From contig NC_133537.1 in assembly GCF_048544455.1 (NCBI RefSeq), positions 15,623,541 to 15,687,540 on the forward strand: a stretch of 64,000 nucleotides of DNA, given 5' to 3'. Shown here piece by piece: positions 35,641 to 45,223 of the stretch (positions within the stretch are counted from its first letter, which is position 1; every line of letters begins with the position of its first letter). Both the position numbers and the translations under genes were made by a program. The DNA comes from Silene latifolia. Its lineage: Eukaryota > Streptophyta > Magnoliopsida > Caryophyllales > Caryophyllaceae. A model generated the notes under the pieces. That model was given only the letters and a program-made list of their open reading frames with translations. It was not told where the DNA came from and searched no databases.

Positions 35641-37229
35641 TGAAATTCATTTTGATTGTGACCTATTTATTACTTCATCTGGGGTGAAGCTGGTTTACTG
35701 ATGGTTATTGTGCAATTCAATTAAAAATTGTTGAAACTTAGATAATTTTTGATTTTGCTATCTGAATGACAAGTTACTTAAGCACCTAGAACATAAAATA
35801 TGGAAATATTTCGATGAAGATCCAAGGTTTACCTCTTTGTAGTTGTTGAAATTAAAAATGCGTTACTTTGAGGATCAAATTTATTGATATTACATGTATA
35901 ATAGAACTTTATGAGGCTGTCATGTGCTGATAAGCTAGGGAGCGATTCTTTATTTTCAGTTATCTAGTGTTATAAACTTATAATTGAGAGACGACTTCTG
36001 TTGATTTAGCACTAATGTCGTTTGTTGCTTTCTTAGAGCTAATCCCGCTAATCCTACCATATGAATTAAGTCCAGTACTTCAAAAATGCTTTGTCCTACT
36101 TGGTGGTGGAAGTCACCTCTTTTCATACAGTAGTTAATATTTCATTGAGCTATTTGTAACAATTGATTTGATGAACAGGTCAGCAAATTCTTGAGCTGTC
36201 TCAAGTCTATTCCTACTTCCTAGTATCATTGATCTAGATAGCTTCAAGGTGTCTGAAAATGTATATGGTTTGGTGCTGAATTAACTCTCAAGGTATATAT
36301 CATTCATTATTCTCCGTTTTGATGGGATTTCTAACAAGTCAAAGAGGAATGAAGGGTGTTTTTCTTATATCCATGTCATACTTGATCAGTTTGTCATTTG
36401 TCATTCGTATTCAGAGCTTCTAGTGCATATTGTCATCCCATAAACTGATTTTTGGCACAACTAATTAACCCACCCATTCCAGGCACTGTTGTACCCGGTC
36501 ACCTATGTTGTTGCATGCTTGTGTACCTCTGAACCATTCAGACCATTGATAAACCTTATTAGTAGCATGAGTATGTAGTTAGAGTAAATTCTGTAGGTAG
36601 ATAGAGTAGTCAATAGGGCTGCTATGATTGGAACTTATGATGTAGAATTATTAGAGTAAAGCAGGTTAGTATGCTTATCCTGTGAAGGTAGAAAAATGGC
36701 CTGGCTATCGAGAACATAGGGTCTCTGAGTCTTTGGTGTGATTATTATGGCTGGACAGGCCTACCTTTGGAGATCAAACTCAAACGTTTCACATAGGCTA
36801 CACCTTGTGTACAATCACGTACTCTATTTTCTGCACGTCCTTGTTAATTAGTTGTTCTTTAATGCATTATTTATTATTTCGTGATAATTAAGTGTGACGT
36901 ATCATCTATGCCTATTGAGCCTTTGAATCCTCAAATCTAATAATGTTCTATTTTTTATGTTACAGGTTGCATTTGAGGTATTAACAATGATGACGGGTTG
37001 ATTTTTTGTCCGGTTGGCAACATATATATGCTCACAATACAAGAATGAAGACTTATAATTAGTAGCTTTCAAATAGTCATTAAGAATTATTATTTGTTCT
37101 ATTTAAACATTTGTTATATTTGTTTTAGTTAAATAATTGAACATTTGCGATCGAAGTTCTACTTTTGATCCTTTTTTGAAATGTAATTGACATATATTTT
37201 TGAGACTGAATCAATTGAATGCACAATTA
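35641..37229. other. CACTA interior without recognisable genes
   Basis: Unique-looking AT-rich sequence, possibly further introns or untranslated pieces of the captured gene. No open frame of note. Subterminal repeats begin near 37230. Confidence 0.35.
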
Positions 37230-37710
37230 GTGAGAATTACAATTGTTGCGTGCCTTACAAGTCCTTATGTCGTTGCACTTTATTAAGTGTTGTTTTTGAA
37301 TAAATTAGTGTTGCATTTATTTATTATAAGTGTTGTTTTGGGACGTAACGAGTGTTGTGTTTCCAAAATAAAAATGTTGCATTAATTTGATGTAAGTGTT
37401 GCTTATCAACATGAAAAGTATTGCATTAGTTCAGGAAGTGTTGCTTTTTTTACATAAGAAATGTTGCATTAGAAGATAAAAAATGTTGCCTTTGCAATTG
37501 AAAAAGCGTTGCATAAACATGACCAATGCAACACTTTTCAAAAGTGTTGCTTCAGATTAAAAAGTGTTGCATTAAGCGTTGCAATGACCTAATGCAACAA
37601 GATCTGATGTAGCACTTGATTAAGTGTTGCATAAACTCTATTGCAACATTTATATGACATTATGCAACAATAGCAAAGTGTTGCTATAGAATCTAAATGT
37701 AGTAGTGACT

Positions 37711-39747
37711 TAACCGAAGTCCGTCTAAAGCTGTCGACAAGACTCCATATGAAATGTGGAAGGGAACGGTACCTAACTTGTCCTTTATTCGGGTTTGGGG
37801 CTGCGAGGCTTATGTCAAGTGGAGACACGAGGATAAGCTCGGCCCGCGATCGGTCAAGACATACTTTATAGGTTATCCAAAAGGAACATTTGGTCATTAC
37901 TTCTATTCGCCTACCGAACATCGAGTATTTGTTGCGGCTAGTGCGACGTTCTTAGAGAAAGAATTTCTCAAGATCAAGTCGAGTAATAGAACCTTCGAGC
38001 TATCGGAGTTTCCAGAACCAACAACTGAGGAACAGATGGAGGAAGCTGTACCTCCAACTGATGATACGGTTAATATTCCTGAGGAACCTAGGAGGTCGGG
38101 TAGAGACTCTCATCCTCCGGACAGATACATTGGTATGGTCGAGGAGAATGATGTTTTACTTCTAGAAAGTAATGAACCCGCAACCTTAAGGTGTTATGGC
38201 CTGTTCCGACTCAAAGCTATGGCTCGAAGCCATGCAATCCGAGATGGACTCTATGTATAAGAATAACGTATGGGATCTAGTTGATTTACCTAATAAGGTA
38301 AAACCACTACAGTGCAAATGGCTTTACAAAATAAAGCGTTCTGTAGACACGCAACCAGATATCTATAAGGCACGACTTGTGGCAAAAGGTTTCACTCAAG
38401 TGCAAGGATTGCATTATAATGAGATTTTTGCACCTGTAGTCATGCTACGTTCCATTCGGATAATCTTAGCGATTGCCGCATTTCATGATTATGAGATTTG
38501 GCAAATGGATGTGAAAACCGCCTTCTTAAACGGTTATTTGGAGGAAGAGTTGTACATGGTGCAACCCGAAGGTTTCATAGATCCTTAACAACCTAAGAAA
38601 GTATGCAAGCTTAAGCGTTCCATTTATGGACTTAAGCAAGCTTCTCGGAGTTGGAATCATCGTTTCGACCAAGTGATAAAAGAGTATGGTTTCACTCGAT
38701 CGGTCGAAGAACCATCCTTATATATCAAGTCGAGTGGGAGCAAGATTGTATTCTTGATATTGTATGTCGATGACATACTCTTGATTGGGAATGACATTCC
38801 TCTCCTTTCTTCGGTTAAAGAATGGTTGAAGAACCATTTCCAGATGAAAGATATGGGTGAGGCACAGCGTATTTTGGGAATCCGTATCTACCGAGATAGA
38901 TCACGACGGACGTTATCACTTAGTCAGGAGTCTTATCTAGATAAGGTTCTTGAGAGGTTCAGTATGACCAACTCCAAGAAGGGGAACCTTCATATGACGA
39001 CTGGGATGCAGTTGAGCAAGTCTCGATCACCCACGACGCTGAAGGTATTGAGCGCATGAGTCGTGTTCCTTATGCTTCGGCAATAGGATCGATCATGTAT
39101 GCCATGATATGCACACGTCCGACGTGGCATATGCATTGAGTATGACGAGTCGGTACCAAAGACTCCAGGTGAGACACTTTGGATAGCGATCAAAAATATC
39201 CTCAAGTACCTACGGAGTACTAAGGATTGGGTATTGACTTATGGAGGCGATACTAAGCTATGCGCAACCGGATTCGTGAGATGCTAGCTTCCAAACGGAT
39301 CGAGATGATTCAAAATCTCAGTCCGGGTTCGTCTTCACTCTTAATGGTGCTGCGGTCAGCTGGAAGAGTTCCAAACAGAGTGTTGTAGCAGATTCTACTA
39401 CTGAATCCGAGTACTATGCCGCTTCGGAGGCAGCAAAGGAAGCGATATGGATGCGTCAATTCTTACAAGGGTTTTCGGTAGTTCCTAGTTCGAATGACCC
39501 GATCACCATCTATTGTGACAATAGCGGTGCCATCTTCCAGGCTAAGGAGCCAAAGTCTAGCAACAAATCTAGACATGTACTTCGGAAGGCTCACCTGATC
39601 CGTGATTACGTGGAGCAAGAAGAGATAGTGATTGACAAGATTGCGACGGATGATAACATCGCGGATCCTCTCACCAAACCGTTGAATTATGATAAGCATG
39701 TAGGGCATGTTAATTCCATGGGAATCAAACATGTTCCTAAGTTGTAG
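37711..39747 (+). pseudogene. Integrase tail, reverse transcriptase and RNase H of the nested copia
   Basis: Directly after the CACTA junction the text resumes with SKAVDKTPYEMW and FIRVWGCEAYVKW, the integrase C-terminal region. RT follows: CKWLYKIKRSVD, KARLVAKGFTQVQG, WQMDVKTAFLNGYLEE, and the intact active-site block LYVDDILLIGND near 38760. RNase H reads [27 protein letters not shown] and [19 protein letters not shown], ending at 39747. Breaks are a frameshift near 38200, a stop at 38586-38588 after EGFIDP, and shifts around 39060-39400. The RT catalytic aspartates are therefore kept, but the polyprotein is not continuous. Confidence 0.88.
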
Positions 39748-40535
39748 TACTTGATTATGGATTTGATACATTGTCTTTTTCATATATTATTTATAACTTC
39801 ATCGTTTTATATATATAATATTTTGTTTTTCATGTGGATTGTACTGACAACATTGAACGCCACAAAGTGAACTGAATTACATTATATTTGCATTGGTCCG
39901 TAATCGCCAATGTGAGCTGATAACTCCGGCTATTATACTGTGCAGTCGATTGATGGTGGGTTCAACGAGCCATAAGTTAAACGGTTGACTAATCGATCAC
40001 AGATACGAGATTATGACGATGCCTCGTAGGACAACTTTTTGTGACAACGTAATGGAGTCCTAAATGTTTTATAACATTCGGTGCCAGGTCGTGGATAGGA
40101 CATCCATTGTGTACCTAGAGTCGATTCTTTTGACCATCAACTGTCTCTTGAGATTAAGGCAGTCTTTGGGTGACTTTGGTTTCTTTCTCACGGTCTACCG
40201 TAACTGGGGCTAAGTAGATTTTTTCTGGGTCATTTCATACTGTGCTTACGTCTGCAGGATTCGAGTTGAGGAAAATATGCATCCCTTATCAGGTATAGTT
40301 ATTTCTCAGGGCCACTCGAGGAGTTGTAACTGAAATGCATGGCCATGCTCGAATGTTGATTCGTTTATCAGTTAAGTTACTCTCTAGTCGGGAAAACCAC
40401 TCTTGATACTGATCGCTTATAAAATACGACCTTTGTGAATTCGGATTTGCAAATTGTTTTACATTGAGTGGGAGAAATTTTAAAGGATATGAGAATCGGT
40501 TATCGCATATACACTAGTGAGGACAAGTGGGAGTT

Positions 40536-41512
40536 TGTTGGAGCTTGTGTCCTCCACAAATTAGTGAGATAACATTTTTAAATCCCTTACAGGTTCACAA
40601 GGGTATATTTCGTATATTTAATCAGTTGATTAACGTTTACCTAATAACGGTTGGCTTGCTAGAAAGTTTGACGTTATTATCATACAGATGGCGGTGATCA
40701 ACTGGTCCCTAAAGGTCACACCTATAGGACGTATTTGAGAAATGTGGTTATAGAAATATAATTACATTGATGCCCAAAATGACTAAAAAGTTAGTCAATG
40801 TGTTGATGAGATAATTATTTAATGAAAATTAAATAATATTAAGTTGAGACGAATTAACTGTCAATTCGTAAATTAAATATAATAAGTTATATTTAATTAA
40901 ATATATATAAGGTTAGTTTGGACGAATTAATCTGTTAATTCGTAGTTAAATATAACCAGTTGTATTTAATATCAACAAGTTGAATGTGTCATAGTGGTAA
41001 TAGTGAGGGTACACAAGCCAAGAGGTCATGGGTTCGATCCTCACTAGATGGCAATTCAACACATATTATATATTTTTGGAAAGACCAAAATAAGGAAAAT
41101 ACACTCCTTATTTTCGGTCTGTTTGGCCGAAAATTAGGAGGTTATTTCTTTCCTAATTGATTCCAGATTTTGGTCTATATAAAAAGAAAGGTAGAGAATT
41201 ATTTCGAACCTAATGCTTTTTCTGACCTTGCCTCCTCTTTCTCATCACAAAACACAAAGACAATAAAATTTTACAGAAAATTTTAGATTGATTTCTAGCA
41301 TAATCAAAGGGTATATCTCAGATCGTCTTGGGTGCAACTAATACGCGAATATCAATTTTGATATTGCTCTTAGGTCAATTTTGCTAGGACCTGAGGTTAA
41401 TTCTAAATCCTTTTACTTTAGTTTACGTATTTTATTTTATGACCTTAGATCATCTTTCTTTAATCGTTATAATCCTTCATGTTAAAAGGAAGTATACAGA
41501 TAATTTCCCACA
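40536..41512 (+). repeat. 3' LTR of the nested copia
   Basis: 977 bp, TG..CA ends, preceded by the purine-rich GGACAAGTGGGAGTT and followed by the duplication CTATA. SIRE gag resumes at 41518. Confidence 0.92.
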
Positions 41513-41517
41513 CTATA

Positions 41518-41942
41518 TCCTCGGATTCAAAATTTGTACCAAGACTCTTAAGGTCATTAACAATACTAGAAAAGCGAGAGGAAAGACTATTAATTGACTC
41601 GTCTTTCATCATATTAAACATCTCATATTGTTGCATGAGAAGTTCAATATGATGCTTTTTCACTTGAGACGTCCCCTCATAAGCAAGACTTAAGGTGTTC
41701 CAAATTTCTTTGGCCGAGGTACATCCGAAAATCTGGTTTACTTCTTACTCACCAATGCCATATTGAAGAATGGACATGGCTTTTGAGTTTTTCTCGACCT
41801 TTCTATTATCAGCCTCGACATACTTATCCTCACTTTTTGGGGCACTAGTACCATTAGCATTAGTAACCGTGATAGCAAGGGGCCCTTTTTGGATTATCAA
41901 CCAACACTCATAATCCGTACTCTTAATATAGTGTTCCATGCG
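41518..41942 (-). pseudogene. SIRE-like Gag, N-terminal part
   Basis: The minus strand starts MEHYIKSTDYECWLIIQKGP (ATG at 41939, about 125 bp after the primer site) and continues with CTSAKEIWNTLSLAYEGTSQVKKHHIELLMQQYEMF and SLSSRFSSIVNDLKSLGTNF, the conserved copia Gag core. An in-frame TAA follows QYGIGE at about 41745. It stops at the CTATA duplication, and its continuation is at 27754 beyond the inserted copia. Confidence 0.85.
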
Positions 41943-42067
41943 ATTTTTCCACCATCAAAAGTTATCCAAAATGAAGATAGGATGCTTAGTATGTTTCCCG
42001 TCTATGACTATAGGATCAACTCTTTGGTAATTAACCAATAATAAGAGCACAAGGCTCTGATACCAAT

Positions 42068-43918
42068 TGAAGAGTCAAGGACGAGAACACCTAAGAGGGG
42101 GAGGGGGTGAATTAGGTGTCCAATTAAAAAATTTTAAGCTTGAATTAAGCTTCTTTGAAATCTAGGACAATAGACTAAACTGATATGGACAATACTTTAG
42201 ATGATAGAGGTGTTTATACTTAGAACTATTGGAGTTAGAAGTATATACACACGAATTCAGCTCAGTATCTGTCACAGTAAAGTCGACTGTTGCACGGACC
42301 AGAAACGTATGAATGAAAGAGTATTTTTCTTCAACTTAGCAATGAAGATATAAAGTGAATACTTTTTAAGTTGAATACTCTTAGCAATGGAAATCTTAAG
42401 TGAATCCCTTTTAAGTTGAAAACTTGAGACACTTAATCGTTTTAAGTTCACAAGATTGAATCAATCAGCAGGTCTGAGACACAGTATTGAGCACTGTGAC
42501 ACAGACAAATTGCGAGATAAACAATATACTCCCTCCTATTCACAATAAACCTCCCATTTCATTTTGGCAAAAAAATTATGGAAACACACTACCCCACCAT
42601 ATAATTAAATTTGGACCACACAAATTCACTACTCCACCACACAATTAAATTTGGACCACACCAACACTTACCAAAAAAGGAAATAGGGAAGTTATTGTGA
42701 ATAGACGGAAAAGGAAATAGGGAAGTTTATTGTGAATAGGAGGGAGTATAAATAAGGAGAACAAACGTAAAAGTAATGAACAAACAAGACGATGTTTAAA
42801 AAATTGGTTCAGCCTCTACTCCGAGGCCTACGTCCAACCATTATTTTATTACTTGTTTAGAAATTTACTCAAACAACTAAACCCTTAACAATGAAAATAA
42901 CTCTTTACCATGAAAATAACTCGCCAACCTACTCCGGTTGCACTTGCTTGAAGCTACTCTGCTTCAAGACTTTCACTTGCTCAAAGCTACTCCGCTTCAA
43001 GACTTAAGTTCTATCTCACAGGTTTACAGAGTCTTTGAATCTCAATCGTTCACTTAATGAACATGGAGATCACAATTAAGACCTAAACACGAGAATCATG
43101 GAACAAGCTCAGATACCACAGTGCAGCGAACTGATACATGGAGATTTACAGCTCTTTTGAAAAACGATTGAAGACTTTTAAAATAGAAAACAGTTTTGCA
43201 AATAAGTTGAAGAACAAGAGCTGATGTTTTGCAAAGTGTTTTAACAATTAATGTTCATAAAAGTCTTAGGTAATAAATGATGCAAAGGCTCCTTATTTAT
43301 AGTGAAAACAATCACCTAAAGAGTACACTTTAAAATAATTTAATCCATTAATAAAATAAGTAGCCTTTGAGTGATGGTAAGTGTTAGGGGTTGCTTGAGC
43401 ACACAAAACTTTAGTCTTTTTCAGAAAACTCTTCCCCAAACACTCAACATGTGACATTTTACGAAAATGGCAAAAAACATTTCTAGCTTTAAAACTTTGA
43501 CAAATTCAACTTACTATTTTAGTAAAAAGTAAATGCACAAATCTAGAAGATTAATCAATGTGGATTTGTGTCTTAAAATTTCAGATTTAAAACTTCAACA
43601 CATTTGACAAGTGACAACTTACCACAAATGGAAGAGTGTTTTAATACTTGACTAAATCAACTTTCCATTTATGTAAAAGTAGATGCACAACTTTAGAGGA
43701 GTCACATATGAGATTTGCAAATTGATTTTTTTCAGATTTGTTTTCAAACTGGGATAATTCAAATGTAAAATCTTTGAGAATATAAAATTTGTAAAGATTT
43801 TGACACTTAAACATTTCGAATAAAAGTCCCTCCATACGGTAGTATCAGAAACCACAGTGCAGTGCACTGTTGCATGGTTTTGCAGCCACTTGACGTAAAT
43901 GAGATTGTTACACTTACA
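42068..43918 (-). repeat. 5' LTR of the SIRE-like element, truncated
   Basis: It matches the 3' LTR from the inner end (TTCA at 42068, followed on the minus strand by ATTGGTATCAGAGCC, the tRNA-Met primer site). The match ends at about 43918, so roughly 290 bp of the outer U3 end are missing. The break is followed by AGCCCAAAGGGCC and an LTR-like TGTTAGAATATAAG belonging to the outer element. A MITE at 42529-42746 is inserted in this copy only. Confidence 0.85.
42529..42746. mobile_element. Stowaway-type MITE in the SIRE 5' LTR
   Basis: 218 bp with ends CTCCCTCCTATTCACAATAA and TTATTGTGAATAGGAGGGAG and TA duplications at 42527-42528 and 42747-42748. The other LTR of the same element (near 20175) has the uninterrupted site ACAATATATAAATAAAG, which equals this locus with the MITE and one TA removed. 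Insertion therefore post-dates the SIRE insertion. Confidence 0.93.
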
Positions 43919-44373
43919 GCCCAAAGGGCCTTCGTGTGAAGGGGCGTGTTAGAATATAAGACCGATCTTGGGACTCAAACCATCAGTTTAAGCTTTTTAT
44001 TGAGATGGTTTCTTAACATGGTATCAGAGCCAATGTTTAGTCATGGATTGTGAGGCGAAGACGGGACCGAAAAGTGATGACGTTCCCGTCTGACGAAAAA
44101 ATGGGCCACTATTTAGCAGATCCGAAAAGCGACGACGTTCCCATCCGATGAAACAGGTTCGAAAAATTGGGCGTTCTTGTCTATCGATCGAAGAATCACA
44201 TGTAGGTCTTCCACATCGGAGAAATAGAGAAGAGTGATCTAGTTTATAGCCTAAGGAGCTACTCCACCCATTGCCAATTGATTTTGGAATGGAACCTCCT
44301 TGGACTTGTAAAGCGGACACTCTCTCCTCCTCGAAGGGCGTGACGCAGGCCCATGTGCGATTCTAACAAGAAT

Positions 44374-45218
44374 AAGTAGAACTAAGCACACAATTGTAGC
44401 AGTGAGAAAGATCGTAGGATTGCCTTAGGGTTTAAAGAATTTTTTTGTTAATAATTATGTTTGATTTTACGTTTTTTAGATGTGTGTCCTAATGCCATAC
44501 ATTAACGTAGTTAATAAAAATATGACATTAGATATCTCTTTGAAATTTGAAAAAAGATAATTTTTTTTAAAACTCGAGTTTAATTCAAAGCAAGACTCAT
44601 AAATTATTCTTGAAATATAAAATAAAAATAAGTCCCAAAATTATAAAATTAAAATGTTAAGCCATATTACGTAGAGTAAAGGTGATTGAATTGATGATTG
44701 CGAGTTTGTATATATAATATTTATACAGCATACAAATTATATAGTACTTCGTAGTATATTTTTTTTATCAAACTTTTATATTAATTTTGGACTTTATATA
44801 TTCGCTACCCCTTCATTGAAATCCTAGGTCCGCCCTTGCCTAAGATGTGTTGCATATTGAAGTATTGAACAAAAAAAAAACATCTAAATATGACCATGAA
44901 TCATGGGTGTTTTTTTCTAGTTATTCCTCTACAAACCTTGTCCAACTCAGGTATGAGAAAAACACATACTCTGCATTTGGAATTTGAGAATGTACTAGAA
45001 TATTAAATCACGATTACAGAAAACAAAACATTAGTTCATACCGAGTTATAAAGTAAGGTTTTTCATAAATCATAACCAGTATTAACTAGTACTCCGTATA
45101 TATTAAACCGAGTAATATGATGAACATTTAACTGAAAAATACAAACTGATCACTTGCTTACTCTTGTTTAATATGGAGTGTTCTGTATTCAAAATATTAA
45201 CGTTAAGAACAACAATTA
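44374..45218. other. Intergenic, no gene seen
   Basis: AT-rich. It contains a decayed copy of the ATGTGTGYCCTA palindrome near 44480 and, near 44805-44836, GCTACCCCTTCATTG, then GTCCGCCC, the inverted counterpart of 19399-19430. No coding content. Confidence 0.35.
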
Positions 45219-45223
45219 TCAAT

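Larger units (their letters stand above)
32426..37707 (+). mobile_element. Non-autonomous CACTA transposon inserted in copia pol
   Basis: The ends are CACTACTACAAAAATTGATG at the left and AATGTAGTAGTG at the right, flanked by the 3-bp duplication ACT (32423-32425, 37708-37710). Subterminal repeats of GCAACACTTT and its complement fill 32440-32640 and about 37230-37700, as expected for CACTA transposase binding. No TnpA/TnpD-type transposase frame is present. The interior carries gene fragments and two further CACTA-like 5' ends. Orientation is arbitrary. Confidence 0.92.
27760..41512 (+). mobile_element. Ty1/copia element inserted in SIRE gag, itself hosting a CACTA
   Basis: Two near-identical LTRs, TGTTGGAGCTTG to TTTCCCACA (27760-28734, 975 bp, and 40536-41512, 977 bp), are flanked by the 5-bp duplication CTATA at 27755-27759 and 41513-41517. 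The primer site TGGTATCAGAGC follows the first LTR at 28737. The polypurine stretch AGGACAAGTGGGAGTT precedes the second. gag and pol are on the plus strand between them but are frameshifted and interrupted by a CACTA element. A 1.9-kb A/T-rich leader separates the 5' LTR from gag. I leave the lineage within copia open. Confidence 0.93.
19710..43918 (-). mobile_element. SIRE/Maximus-like Ty1/copia retrotransposon, degenerate and nested
   Basis: On the minus strand the order is 5' LTR (42068-43918, distal part missing), primer site, gag (41942-41518 and 27754-26247), protease/integrase (26230-24956), reverse transcriptase/RNase H (24480-23041), an env-like open region (22823-22260), polypurine tract and 3' LTR (21636-19710). 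The gene order and the extra frame after pol point to the SIRE lineage. A second copia (27760-41512) is inserted in gag. Stops and frameshifts occur in every gene. Confidence 0.88.
19517..44368 (+). mobile_element. Outer small LTR element (TRIM-like) hosting the SIRE nest
   Basis: A 176-bp LTR-like sequence at 19517-19692 ends ATAACA and is followed directly by TGGTATCAGAGCC (19693-19705), complementary to initiator tRNA-Met. A similar copy at about 44187-44368 ends TTCTAACA. AGAAT flanks the pair at 19512-19516 and 44369-44373. Between the copies, at 43950-44021, is a further LTR-like block (TGTTAGAATATAAG to TTCTTAACA), again followed by TGGTATCAGAGCC, so the unit is composite. It is non-coding apart from what inserted into it. 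Confidence 0.5.

Noticed and set aside
32440-37700. Direct GCAACACTTT repeats considered as a CRISPR-like or satellite array
   Set aside because: They occur in both orientations, are confined to both ends of the CACTA element and have irregular spacing, which fits transposase binding sites.
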